A stretch of DNA of 63,427 nt from an uncultured Mucilaginibacter sp. (GCA_903864275.1 CAIPFE010000061.1:1-63427), one strand, 5' to 3'; positions 54,559 through 63,390 are shown, counted from the first letter of the stretch. The notes: generated by a model not told the origin, from the sequence alone. A program made the numbers and translations.

Positions 54559-57522
54559 GTGAAAAGATATTTACTTATCACAAGCATTATACTATTTCTT
54601 TGCTGTTTTTTACCCGCAGCAAAAGTCCGGGCGCAAGTTATAACGAAAAGTGCGGCGACCGGCAACATCTTCGCCTGCGCCGGAACTGCGTCAGCAAGCC
54701 CATACATCCAGCAATTTACTGTTTCAGGCACAGGCCTTACCGCCAATATAACCATTGCGGTCACTTCCGGCTTTGAAGTGTCATTAACTGCGGGCAGCGG
54801 CTATAGCACCGGCGTATCAATTACGGAGGTGGCGGGCATAGTAAACAAAACCATAGTTTACGTGCGGTCGGCGGCGACCGCCCCGGCAGGCCCCATAACC
54901 GGTAAGGTAACGTTAACTTCAACCGGCGCAGCTGCCCAACAGGTCGCGGTGATAGGTTTTGTAAACGCAGCGCCCACCGTAGATAAGGTAAACGGCCAGG
55001 TTGTCAATAATGGCGCGGCAACGACCGCTGTGAATTTTACCGGTACCGGGAACACCTTTGATTGGGTTAATAATACGTCCTCCATAGGCCTGGCGGCAAG
55101 CGGTACAGGGGCTATCGCATCATTTAAAGCGGTAAATACTGGCACCAGCAAGGTTACGGCTACGATTACGGTTACGCCGTCGTCCAATGGGTTGGCGTAC
55201 ATAGCAAATGCCGGTTCAGATAGTGTTTCGGTAATTGAAACTAAAACCAATAGAGTGGTGACCACCATAGCGGTGGGTACCCAACCCAATGGTATAGCGG
55301 CAAGCCCCGATGGCAGCAGAGTATATGTCGGGAACGGGACTTCTTCCACCGTTTCGGTCATTAACACTACAACAAATACGGTGGTGGCCGTTATACCCGT
55401 TGGTACGGTGCCCCTTGGCATATTGGTAAGTCCAGATGGCAGCAAAGTTTATGTAGTTAATAATAGCTCGTCAAGCATTTCGGTGATCAGTACGGCGACT
55501 AACACTGTTTCAGCACTGATCACATTGGAGGCCAATTCAAGCCCGGAGTATATAGCAGGAAATACGGATGGGAGTTTGTTATATGTAACAAACTTTGAGA
55601 CAAATAGTGTATCTGTGATCAGTACCGCCTCCAATTCAGTAGTTTCGAAAATCGGTGTCGGGTCAAGCCCTTTTAGCATATCGGCAAGCCCTGATGGCAG
55701 CAAGCTTTATGTATCAAATTTTAGCTCAAATAATGTTTCGGTAATCAGCACTTCAACAAATACTGTCGTTGCTTTGATCAACGTCGGCATCGGAATAGCA
55801 CCATATGGCATCACTGTAAGCCCTGATGGAAGCCTTGCTTATGTTGCCAACTCGGGCAGCGGCACCGTATCGGTGATCAATACCGCAACTAATACCGTTA
55901 TAGATATTATTACTGTTGGTACATTTCCTTATGGCATATCGGTAAGCCCCGATGGCGCACAGGTATATGTGTCAAATTATTCTTCAAACAATGTTTCAGT
56001 AATTAATACCGCCGCCAATACAGTAACGGCAACGGTTAAAGTTGAATCAAGGCCTGTATCCGTAGGTAATTTTATAATACCGGGCACCGGCTGCTCAGGT
56101 GTTCCTGCTACTTTTGCAATTGAAGTGGACCCCACGCCCGTTATCACTGCGGGTTCAGTTACGGGCAGTATTTCTGCGTGTTCGGGTAGTGCCTCAATCA
56201 GCCCCGGTATACAGCAATTTACTGTTTCGGGGATTAATTTAACAGGTAATATTACCGCAACTGCTCCGCCAGGCGGCCAATTTGAGGTATCACTTGCAGC
56301 TGGCAGCGGTTACGGCAGTGTAGTGTTATTGGTGCCATCAGCCGGCGTTGTCAGTAATACTGTAGTGTATGTCCGCTCGTCATATTCAGCTGCGCCGGGC
56401 AACATATCAGGCAGTATTACCCTCAGTTCGCCCGGCGCAACGAACCAAAACGCAGCAGTGACAGGTGTTATTACCGCGTCTACGACCCCGTTGGTAAGCA
56501 TTACAGCATCGGCAAATGATATTTGTGACGGTGCGCCGGTTACCTTCACAGCTTTACCGGTTAACGGTGGTACAACGCCTGTTTATGAATGGTTGCTCAA
56601 TGGCATTAACGCAGGAACAAACAGTGCAACATTTATGAGCAGCACGCTTACAAACGGAGATATAGTAAGCTGTATAATGACCTCCAATATTGCGTGCAGC
56701 ACCCCCTCTAACGCGACAAGCAATAGTATTACCATGAATGTTATAGCCCCGGTTGCACCTTCAGTAAGTATAGCCACCCCGACAAACATTATTTGCGCCG
56801 GGTCACCGGTTACATTTACCGCCACACCAATAAATGGCGGTGCCGCACCAGTTTATCAGTGGATGGTGAATGGTAATAACTCCGGTACAACTACATCAAC
56901 ATTCACCGGCAGTGCATTTGCCGATGGTGATATCGTAAGTTGTTCAATCACAAGTAACGCCCTCTGTGCTACGCCGGCTAGCGCAACAAGTAATAGCATA
57001 AGTTTAAAAGTTAATTTACTGCCCGTGGTAAATTCAGGTGGCAACAAAACAATTACGGCAGGAAACAGCATACCCTTAAATGCTACAGCAACAGGGAATA
57101 TTGCCGATATTACCTGGTCACCTGCAACCGGGTTAAATAACATTAAAATTTTGGGGCCGGTTGCCAGTCCAACCGTTACAACAACCTATACGTTAACCGT
57201 GCAAACGACAGATGGCTGTGTAGGTACTGCTGACGTAACCATATCGGTACTGCTGCCAAATGTTAGTGTGCCTAATACTTTTACACCTAACGGAGACGGC
57301 ATAAACGATACCTGGGAAATTAAAAACCTCGATTATTACCTGAATTGTACCGTCGCGATATTTAACAGATGGGGACAAAAAGTATATTCGTCAATCGGTT
57401 ATGGGATCCCGTGGGACGGTACCTATCATGGCGCAGCGTTGCCTGCTGCAACTTATTATTATGTTATTAATCTAAAAAATGGACTTAAAGCTTTATCGGG
57501 TTATGTAGTAATTATCAGGTGA
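54559..57522 (+). CDS. T9SS-secreted beta-propeller/Ig-like surface protein (paralogue)
   Basis: 987 residues with a GTG start at 54559 (no in-frame ATG nearby; signal peptide MKRYLLITSIILFLCCFLPA). A beta domain shared with the previous gene (ACAGTASASPYIQQFTVSG), an interrupted Ig-like domain (VNFTGTGNTFDWVNNTSSIG) holding a seven-bladed YVTN propeller (GLAYIANAGSDSVSV to QVYVSNYSSNN), then a second beta domain, two Ig-like domains (ICDGAPVTFTALPVNGG, ICAGSPVTFTATPINGG) and a T9SS type B sorting domain (VPNTFTPNGDGINDTWEIKN). The DNA of its sorting domain is nearly identical to that of the previous gene, pointing to recent duplication or gene conversion. Confidence 0.85.
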   Translation: MKRYLLITSIILFLCCFLPAAKVRAQVITKSAATGNIFACAGTASASPYIQQFTVSGTGLTANITIAVTSGFEVSLTAGSGYSTGVSITEVAGIVNKTIVYVRSAATAPAGPITGKVTLTSTGAAAQQVAVIGFVNAAPTVDKVNGQVVNNGAATTAVNFTGTGNTFDWVNNTSSIGLAASGTGAIASFKAVNTGTSKVTATITVTPSSNGLAYIANAGSDSVSVIETKTNRVVTTIAVGTQPNGIAASPDGSRVYVGNGTSSTVSVINTTTNTVVAVIPVGTVPLGILVSPDGSKVYVVNNSSSSISVISTATNTVSALITLEANSSPEYIAGNTDGSLLYVTNFETNSVSVISTASNSVVSKIGVGSSPFSISASPDGSKLYVSNFSSNNVSVISTSTNTVVALINVGIGIAPYGITVSPDGSLAYVANSGSGTVSVINTATNTVIDIITVGTFPYGISVSPDGAQVYVSNYSSNNVSVINTAANTVTATVKVESRPVSVGNFIIPGTGCSGVPATFAIEVDPTPVITAGSVTGSISACSGSASISPGIQQFTVSGINLTGNITATAPPGGQFEVSLAAGSGYGSVVLLVPSAGVVSNTVVYVRSSYSAAPGNISGSITLSSPGATNQNAAVTGVITASTTPLVSITASANDICDGAPVTFTALPVNGGTTPVYEWLLNGINAGTNSATFMSSTLTNGDIVSCIMTSNIACSTPSNATSNSITMNVIAPVAPSVSIATPTNIICAGSPVTFTATPINGGAAPVYQWMVNGNNSGTTTSTFTGSAFADGDIVSCSITSNALCATPASATSNSISLKVNLLPVVNSGGNKTITAGNSIPLNATATGNIADITWSPATGLNNIKILGPVASPTVTTTYTLTVQTTDGCVGTADVTISVLLPNVSVPNTFTPNGDGINDTWEIKNLDYYLNCTVAIFNRWGQKVYSSIGYGIPWDGTYHGAALPAATYYYVINLKNGLKALSGYVVIIR

Positions 57523-57549
57523 GTAGTCAGATTGTGTGTCGAAGTGTCG

Positions 57550-57860
57550 AATTATACTTTTACATTTATTCCCGGCGTTATGAAGGTAAACCCAGCTCAA
57601 ATGATTGTGTACCTAAGGTTTTTACACCCAACAGCAACGGGGTAAATGATGTTTGGGAGGTTAAAAACCTCAATTTGTACCCAATTTGTAAAGTTCACGT
57701 ATACAAGCGATGGAGAGAAGATGTATATTCGTCAATTGGTTATGGGATCCCGTGGGAAAGCACCTACAGAGGGGCTGTGTTGCCGTCAGGCACCTATTAT
57801 ATGATTGACCTAAAAAATGGTTTTTAAGATTTATCAGGCTTTGTAGCTATTATCAGATAA
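57550..57860 (+). pseudogene. Decayed orphan T9SS sorting-domain remnant
   Basis: Reads as the end of an MBG-like domain (NYTFTFIPGVMKVNPAQ, frame starting at 57550), then after a frameshift the sorting domain VPKVFTPNSNGVNDVWEVKN. It continues with YSSIGYGIPWESTYRGAVLP and MIDLKNG, hits a nonsense TAA at 57825, and resumes in frame as DLSGFVAIIR up to TAA 57858. The paralogues have an AAA (Lys) at the nonsense position. It also lacks one Tyr codon of the YYY run. No signal peptide or body domains remain. Together these mark it as a non-functional remnant of a cargo gene, not a short gene. It lies 3 bp before the PorP/SprF start. Confidence 0.85.
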
Positions 57861-57863
57861 ACG

Positions 57864-58880
57864 ATGAAAAGAATTTTACTTGTCTTGGTTGTTTTTGTCG
57901 CAGGAATCCGCTTGACCATCGCACAGCAAAAACCGCAGTACACGCAATATGTTTTCAATAATCTTTTGTTAAACCCGGCAGTAACCGGCATTGAAAATTA
58001 TACCGACGTTAAAGCAGGTTACCGCAGCCAATGGACGGGCCTGCAGGGGGCGCCCATAACAACCTATTTAACAGTAGACGCCCCGATTGGGAATGCTTTT
58101 CTGCAGGGCGACGCAACCGCTTTCCCTGCTGAGGGTGGCGAAAATCCTTCAAGCAGGCTATACACACAGAATTATATGGCCGCCGAACCCCACCACGGCA
58201 TTGGTTTTATGGTCATAGGCGACCAAACCGGCCCCATTACACAAACTAATATTGACGTAACTTACGCTTATCACCTTGGCTTAACCGACCGTCTAAATTT
58301 AGCCGTTGGCGTTGCGGCAGGGGTTAATCATATCAACCTTAATACCAACGAGCTAACGCTTGAGACACCGTTCGATCCTGCTATCGCCAATGGAAATAAC
58401 AGCCAGTGGAAACCAGATTTAAGCACCGGAGTTTGGTTATACTCTTCAAACTATTTCTTCGGCGCATCGGTGCAACAGCTTTTGCCCGAAAATCTTTACT
58501 TCAGCACTAATAATGCCTATAATCAGAGTAAAACCGTGCCACAATACTTTGTAACCGGCGGTGTTAAGCTCTTTTTAACCGAGGATATTACCCTTCTGCC
58601 GTCATTTTTGATAAAAGAAATACAGCCAACTCCATTAACTTATGATATTGATGCAAAGGTCTCATTCAGGGATAAGTTTTGGTTAGGGGGCTCCTACCGG
58701 CATAATGACTCTTTTGGGGTGTTGGCAGGCCTGAATATCAGCTCATTTATAAATATCGGCTACTCATATGATATTACAACCTCAGCCTTAAATACGGTAA
58801 GTAACGGCACCCATGAGGTCGTGATCAGCTTATTGCTCAATAACAGGTATAAGGTGACTTGTCCGCAGCATTCCTTCTAG
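57864..58880 (+). CDS. PorP/SprF family T9SS outer-membrane protein
   Basis: 338 residues. Signal peptide (MKRILLVLVVFVAGIRLTIAQ), then QKPQYTQYVFNNLLLNPAVT, the diagnostic PorP/SprF opening, and an outer-membrane beta-barrel closing HEVVISLLLNN. It is the second such gene in the window, following three T9SS cargo genes and the decayed remnant. By the usual arrangement it partners those cargo proteins. It differs clearly from the first copy (4521-5450) and is likely dedicated to a different cargo set, which is inference. Confidence 0.9.
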   Translation: MKRILLVLVVFVAGIRLTIAQQKPQYTQYVFNNLLLNPAVTGIENYTDVKAGYRSQWTGLQGAPITTYLTVDAPIGNAFLQGDATAFPAEGGENPSSRLYTQNYMAAEPHHGIGFMVIGDQTGPITQTNIDVTYAYHLGLTDRLNLAVGVAAGVNHINLNTNELTLETPFDPAIANGNNSQWKPDLSTGVWLYSSNYFFGASVQQLLPENLYFSTNNAYNQSKTVPQYFVTGGVKLFLTEDITLLPSFLIKEIQPTPLTYDIDAKVSFRDKFWLGGSYRHNDSFGVLAGLNISSFINIGYSYDITTSALNTVSNGTHEVVISLLLNNRYKVTCPQHSF

Positions 58881-58920
58881 TTCATGGTTCATAGTTCATG
58901 GTTCATGGTTCATGGTTCAT
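58881..58920 (+). repeat. Heptanucleotide tandem repeat (locus F)
   Basis: TTCATGG repeated about 5.7 times, with one unit TTCATAG. A reverse-complement relic (ACTATGAACC) lies at 59008-59017, near the rpoN stop. It fills the convergent gap between the PorP gene and rpoN. A length-variable simple repeat of this kind could differ between strains. Confidence 0.7.
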
Positions 58921-59022
58921 CGCCGAAAGGAGTTCGTGGGGCATAGTTGATAGTCAATAGCCGAAAGAAGTCAGTCCATCGTTCAACGCAAAACTACAAT
59001 TGCGGCTACTATGAACCTCTAA

Positions 59023-60498
59023 CTACAATTCCTTCCTAAGCCTCGCAACAGGGATATTCATTTGCTCCCGGTACTTTGCAACAGTACGGCGGGCAATGTT
59101 ATAGCCGGCGTCCTTCAAAATCTCGGTTAATTTTTCGTCAGCAAGGGGATGCTGCTTATCTTCCGCACCGATGTGTTCCTCCAGTATTTTTTTAACCTCT
59201 TTGTTTGATACTTCTTCCCCGCTTTCAGTTTGGATAGCTTCGGAGAAAAATGATTTTAACAAAAATGTGCCAAACTCGGTTTGTACATATTTTGAATTTG
59301 CTACCCTTGATACGGTTGAAATATCCATATTGATCCTGTCGGCTATGTCTTTAAGGATCATTGGTTTCAGGTTCTTGTCGTTGCCGGTTAAAAAAAACTC
59401 GTATTGGTATTGCATAATGGCATTCATGGTTTTCAAAAGCGTCTGTTGCCGCTGTTTTATAGCGTCAATAAACCATTTTGCCGAATCGAGCTTTTGTTTC
59501 ACAAATTGCACGGCCTCTTTCAACTTTTTATCCCTTTGCGATGCTTTTTCGTAATGCTCAAACATCTCCTGGTACGAGCGGCTTACCCTGAGCTCAGGCG
59601 CATTTTTTGAGTTTAAGGTGAGGATGAGGAAGCCATCATTGTTAATGATATGAAAATCGGGGATCACCTGCATTTGCTTGGTGTTCACTTCGTTGGAATC
59701 GCCGGGTTTGGGGTTAAGTTTTAATATCTCATTTACAACGCCCCGCAACTCGTCCGACTGCATGTTTAACTGTTTTTCAAGCTTATCATAGTGTTTACGT
59801 GTAAACTCGTCAAGGTAATGCTCCACAACCATTATCGCCTTTTTGATGATGGGGTCACCGGCGTCTTTTTTCCGGAGTTGTATTAAAAGGCACTCCTGCA
59901 AACTGCGTGCGCCGACCCCGGCAGGGTCAAAACCCTGGATGACCTTTAGCATATCTTCCACCTCTTCGTCTTCTGCGTTGATATTTTGCGAAAAAGCAAG
60001 GTCATCGGTGAGCGAAGTTATTGGCCTGCGCAGGTAGCCGTCATCGTCAAGGCTCCCGATAATTTGCTTGCCAATCCTGAAATCCTTATCCGATAGCGGA
60101 AGCAGGTCGAGCTGCTGCTGCAGGCTTTCAAAAAATGAGCTTTGTACGGCAATGGGTATTTCCTTACGGTCATCCTCTTCATCGCCGTTCTGATCGTACC
60201 GCGATCCGTAATCATTTACATTATCTTCCTGCAGGTAATCTTCAATATTAAATTCATCTGCTTCGCCCTTTTCTTCATCGCTGTTAAAGTTATCGTCTTC
60301 AGGGTCCCGATCAGGGTATTGCTCTTCAGGCTCATTTAAATTGGTAAGGCTCAGATCTTCGAGGGCAGGGTTTTCTTCCAGTTCTTCTTTGATCCGCGTA
60401 TCCAATGAAACGGTAGGCACCTGCAGCAATTTTATAAATTGAATCTGCTGCGGGGAGAGTTTTTGTAAAAGTTTCTGTTGAAGATTTTGTTTAAGCAT
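59023..60498 (-). CDS. rpoN: RNA polymerase sigma-54 factor
   Basis: 491 residues from the ATG at 60498 (MLKQNLQQKLLQKLSPQQIQ, the classical RpoN opening; the in-frame ATG further up is rejected). A region I glutamine-rich N-terminus, an acidic linker, the core-binding part, a helix-turn-helix, and the RpoN box ARRTVAKYRE near the C-terminus. Sigma-54 directs transcription that needs AAA+ activators; no such activator is encoded in the window. It is convergent with the PorP gene. Confidence 0.95.
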   Translation of the reverse strand: MLKQNLQQKLLQKLSPQQIQFIKLLQVPTVSLDTRIKEELEENPALEDLSLTNLNEPEEQYPDRDPEDDNFNSDEEKGEADEFNIEDYLQEDNVNDYGSRYDQNGDEEDDRKEIPIAVQSSFFESLQQQLDLLPLSDKDFRIGKQIIGSLDDDGYLRRPITSLTDDLAFSQNINAEDEEVEDMLKVIQGFDPAGVGARSLQECLLIQLRKKDAGDPIIKKAIMVVEHYLDEFTRKHYDKLEKQLNMQSDELRGVVNEILKLNPKPGDSNEVNTKQMQVIPDFHIINNDGFLILTLNSKNAPELRVSRSYQEMFEHYEKASQRDKKLKEAVQFVKQKLDSAKWFIDAIKQRQQTLLKTMNAIMQYQYEFFLTGNDKNLKPMILKDIADRINMDISTVSRVANSKYVQTEFGTFLLKSFFSEAIQTESGEEVSNKEVKKILEEHIGAEDKQHPLADEKLTEILKDAGYNIARRTVAKYREQMNIPVARLRKEL

Positions 60499-60593
60499 GA
60501 TCAATTGATGCCAAAAATACATCAATTACCTTTAACATAAAAATATGCCGGGATAATGTGTTTATGACCTTAGACGTAAATGGGAATATTTTG

Positions 60594-60623
60594 TTTGTTC
60601 AATTCAATTATTTATTAACTTTC
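60594..60623 (+). promoter_or_regulatory. Candidate mscL promoter
   Basis: TTTG at 60594-60597 and TAACTTTC at 60616-60623 (TAnnTTTG with the last base changed), 18 nt apart, a good fit to the Bacteroidota -33/-7 pattern, and 22 bp upstream of the mscL ATG. Confidence 0.45.
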
Positions 60624-60644
60624 GCAAACTTAAATTGAATTATC

Positions 60645-61058
60645 ATGTCTTTAGGAAAAGAATTTAAAGAATTTGCCATGCGCGGAAGTGTCGTTGACCT
60701 TGCCGTGGGCGTTGTTATTGGAGCTGCTTTTGGTAGTATCGTTACATCTTTGGTAAAAGACGTTATTATGCCACCTATCGGTATTTTATTGGGGAAAGTC
60801 GATTTTGCAGATAAAAAGTATGTTATCATACAAGCCGATCCATTGAATAAAGTAACTGAAGTGGCAGTACGTTATGGCAATTTTATTACGGTAATATTTC
60901 AATTTGTAATTGTTGCTTTTTGTATTTTTTTAGTTGTTAAGGCAATTAACTCGATGAAAAAGAAGGAAGAAGCCGCTCCCGCTCCCGATCCGGAACCAAC
61001 AAAAGAAGAAATTTTGCTTACCGAGATAAGGGATTTGCTGGCAAAAGGGCAAAAATGA
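60645..61058 (+). CDS. mscL: Large-conductance mechanosensitive channel
   Basis: 137 residues, normal MscL length. FKEFAMRGSVVDLAVGVVIG is the N-terminal amphipathic helix plus first membrane helix, and the second helix (FITVIFQFVIVAFCIFLVV) is followed by a charged, Pro-rich tail and a final coiled coil (EEILLTEIRDLLAKG). It opens under membrane tension on osmotic down-shock. Its stop abuts that of the convergent downstream gene with no spacer at all. Confidence 0.97.
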   Translation: MSLGKEFKEFAMRGSVVDLAVGVVIGAAFGSIVTSLVKDVIMPPIGILLGKVDFADKKYVIIQADPLNKVTEVAVRYGNFITVIFQFVIVAFCIFLVVKAINSMKKKEEAAPAPDPEPTKEEILLTEIRDLLAKGQK

Positions 61059-62132
61059 TTACCGGCCGCTCGCTACCGGTATAGCCTTTTTAAGACTTAG
61101 AACCCTTCCTTTTGTTGAAGCAATGACTTTCTGGCCTTTTTGGCTAGCGATGATAGCATACGGCCACCATTTTTGGGTTGCCTTGGAAATATCATAGTCT
61201 AAATAGTAACGGTCTTTTCCCTTAAGCTGGCCAGCATCGAGCGTAGTATACGTTTCCCCTTGTGAATATGGGTCGTATATTTCAAAATAAAAACTGTATT
61301 GTAATTGCTTATAACCCTTTACCAATAAAAAATGCCCCCACCCTGCGGTGTTTGCCAGGTAGAATTTATTTATGTGCAGGTTGGCATCCGTACTTTGGGG
61401 AACATAATACATATCCAGGCAAAGGATAACTACCTCATTGTTATCAATACTTGTTTTAACCAGGCTGTCAATATTGCTAAGTGAATCGGTTATGCTGTTG
61501 ATGCCGTTATCATGTAAGTATCCCTGCACATCGCTGGTTGTCCACCAGCCGCCCTGTGGTTCGCGCTGGCTCCTTGCATATACAGGTGTTTCCGCAAATG
61601 CCGGATCAGCCCATTTTATTGCCATGGTACTTACCGTGGGCCCGCAGTTAATTGCCTGATAAACGCTGCCATCGAACTGGTCGAAATAAAAATTATAATC
61701 GTTATTTAAACTTTTTGCGGCAACTACGTTGCCCGATAATCCAAAATACTGCAATTCTGTTTGAACGGTTACCTGGAATGTTGTAGAACGCTTTTTGTCG
61801 GCTGATGTAATGGTGAAATTTACCGGTTTGCTAAAATCATAAACAAAAGAGTTGCTTACCGCAGTATTATTAACAGTTGCCGCTACCTGGGCCGCTAAAG
61901 TAAAATTAGCAGTGAGATTTTGCTCATTTACCGAATCGGGTATGGTGACCACTATTGTATTACGTGTTGTATCAATAGCAGATGCTATTAGTTGGCCGTT
62001 AATGGAGAAATTTACCAGTCCACTCTCTAAACTCTGCACCACTTGTGTTTGCGCCGGCCGCGCTTCTTTTTTGCAGGATGATGCCTGTAATAAACCTATT
62101 AATACGATGAGCAAACAAAATTTATTTTTCAT
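61059..62132 (-). CDS. Lipoprotein with C39-like peptidase domain
   Basis: 357 residues. Lipobox LQASSC (Cys20), then an N-terminal beta-rich domain of DUF5018-like character (residues 30-125), then a papain-fold domain with Cys163 in INCGPTVSTM, His267 in GWGHFLLV and Asp287 in YDPYS, the triad of the C39-like peptidase family. It should be anchored in the outer or inner membrane facing out. C39-like domains cleave leader peptides or act as cysteine hydrolases; no bacteriocin genes are nearby, so the substrate is unknown. Confidence 0.75.
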   Translation of the reverse strand: MKNKFCLLIVLIGLLQASSCKKEARPAQTQVVQSLESGLVNFSINGQLIASAIDTTRNTIVVTIPDSVNEQNLTANFTLAAQVAATVNNTAVSNSFVYDFSKPVNFTITSADKKRSTTFQVTVQTELQYFGLSGNVVAAKSLNNDYNFYFDQFDGSVYQAINCGPTVSTMAIKWADPAFAETPVYARSQREPQGGWWTTSDVQGYLHDNGINSITDSLSNIDSLVKTSIDNNEVVILCLDMYYVPQSTDANLHINKFYLANTAGWGHFLLVKGYKQLQYSFYFEIYDPYSQGETYTTLDAGQLKGKDRYYLDYDISKATQKWWPYAIIASQKGQKVIASTKGRVLSLKKAIPVASGR

Positions 62133-62283
62133 TTCCGGGAACTGTTTAAGTTTTGTTTAGTGATGATCAATCTTTTGAGATCGGGTTTGCATTTCGCCAG
62201 TAGTCGGATAAGTGGGTAAGTTGTACCATTAGAAAATGAAATATTTTTAAATGGAAGACTATTGTTTGCGGAGGAATACACCA

Positions 62284-63159
62284 TTAAAACGTTTTCGGCA
62301 CTTTCGGATCGGTTACAATTATGTAGTCGTTATTTTTGCTGAAGTTATTCCAATCGGGGCTGTCAAAATTTTTATCATCATATGTCGCGATATTAAGGAT
62401 ACGGATTTTTGAGGCATACTTTTTTAATTGCGCTGCAGCACCAAGTTTTTCTTCGCTGTGAAAGCTGCCGTTCAGCTGGAGTATTTTATAATCATGGTGG
62501 GCTTTAGCATACTTCGCAATCGACCAGCCCATGGTTGCATCCCATAAGTTTTGTGCCTGGTACATTTGCATACCGCCCATTGCGCTATGGCCGCCCATAA
62601 TCTGTAAAAACTTTTCGTAATAAGCCCCGGTTGCCGTGTCAACGGGTAGGGGAGGCAGATATGATTTGCCTGTTTTATTTAATTGTTCCAAACCGGTTAA
62701 ACCCAACCGGTTTGCCATATTTACGTACCGGGCCGGTGCGTTTGCAGCAATCAGGGAGATTTGGTTTGTTTTTGCCAATTCAATTAAGGGGCGGTAGTCT
62801 TTATAGTTTTTCCAGGCGCGGGCCTCGGTTATAAAATTCTTTTCGCGGATAAACCCATTTAGATATTCGTCCAAAATATTCTGGCAATCAGTTTCAAACA
62901 TTTCCATAGATAAAGCAATTTTGCCCGGATATTTAGCGGCAAGCTTTTTAAATACCATAAATTCTAAATAGTGGCCGGTTGAATCGTTGTGATTTTCACC
63001 AAAAAACAAAACGTCGGCATTAGCCATGTCATTCACGATGTCATCAATAGCTACCACTTTTTGTTTTGAGGTGCTGTATATTTTATAGTGGCTGGATAAA
63101 GAATCCTGCGAGAGCGCGAAGACTGGGAGGACGAGAAGGGCGAGTATCAGGGATTTCAT
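62284..63159 (-). CDS. ChaN-like iron/haem-uptake-associated protein, exported
   Basis: 291 residues from the ATG at 63159 (MKSLILALLVLPVFALSQ is a signal peptide; a longer in-frame start at 63237 would include repeat-derived residues and is rejected). ChaN/EreA-Tiki-like text: FFGENHNDSTGHYLEF, SMEMFETDCQNILDEYL, LIAANAPARYVNMANR and LNGSFHSEEKLG. ChaN proteins are haem-binding lipoproteins linked to iron uptake; this copy lacks an obvious lipobox. The role is inferred from family. Confidence 0.8.
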   Translation of the reverse strand: MKSLILALLVLPVFALSQDSLSSHYKIYSTSKQKVVAIDDIVNDMANADVLFFGENHNDSTGHYLEFMVFKKLAAKYPGKIALSMEMFETDCQNILDEYLNGFIREKNFITEARAWKNYKDYRPLIELAKTNQISLIAANAPARYVNMANRLGLTGLEQLNKTGKSYLPPLPVDTATGAYYEKFLQIMGGHSAMGGMQMYQAQNLWDATMGWSIAKYAKAHHDYKILQLNGSFHSEEKLGAAAQLKKYASKIRILNIATYDDKNFDSPDWNNFSKNNDYIIVTDPKVPKTF

Positions 63160-63164
63160 TTTCG

Positions 63165-63290
63165 TTGTAGAGGTTATAATAGTTGTACTGGTTGTAAATG
63201 TTAATAATAAGCTAATATACTTAAACTGATAATCCATTTACAAATTACCCAACCTTTACAACCCTTAAAACCTTTACAACCCTTACAACA
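63165..63290. repeat. Inverted tandem-word array upstream of the ChaN-like gene (locus G)
   Basis: Left arm GTTGTAGAGGTTATAATAGT and onwards (63165-63201) pairs at roughly 27 of 37 positions with the reverse complement of the CCTTTACAACCC-rich right arm (about 63253-63290). A ~50-nt loop lies between. Same architecture as loci A-C but with its own word (GGTTGTAAAG). Confidence 0.65.
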
Positions 63291-63325
63291 GTAAGTTCAA
63301 TTAAGAAATGCAACAAAAGCTAAAT

Positions 63326-63363
63326 AAATGATACCAGATAGCATACACTATCCGGCATCATTT
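63326..63363. repeat. Hairpin upstream of the IS30-like start
   Basis: AAATGATACCAGATAG, a CATACA loop, then CTATCCGGCATCATTT: 14 of 16 stem positions pair. It lies 28 bp before the candidate transposase start and could be part of the element's left end or a translational-control hairpin. Confidence 0.5.
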
Positions 63364-63390
63364 AAGGAAAAATTAGACTTTTGATTTGCA

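Noticed and set aside
63160..63237. Longer N-terminus for the ChaN-like protein
   Set aside because: The extension is encoded by the locus G repeat arm and precedes a good signal peptide.
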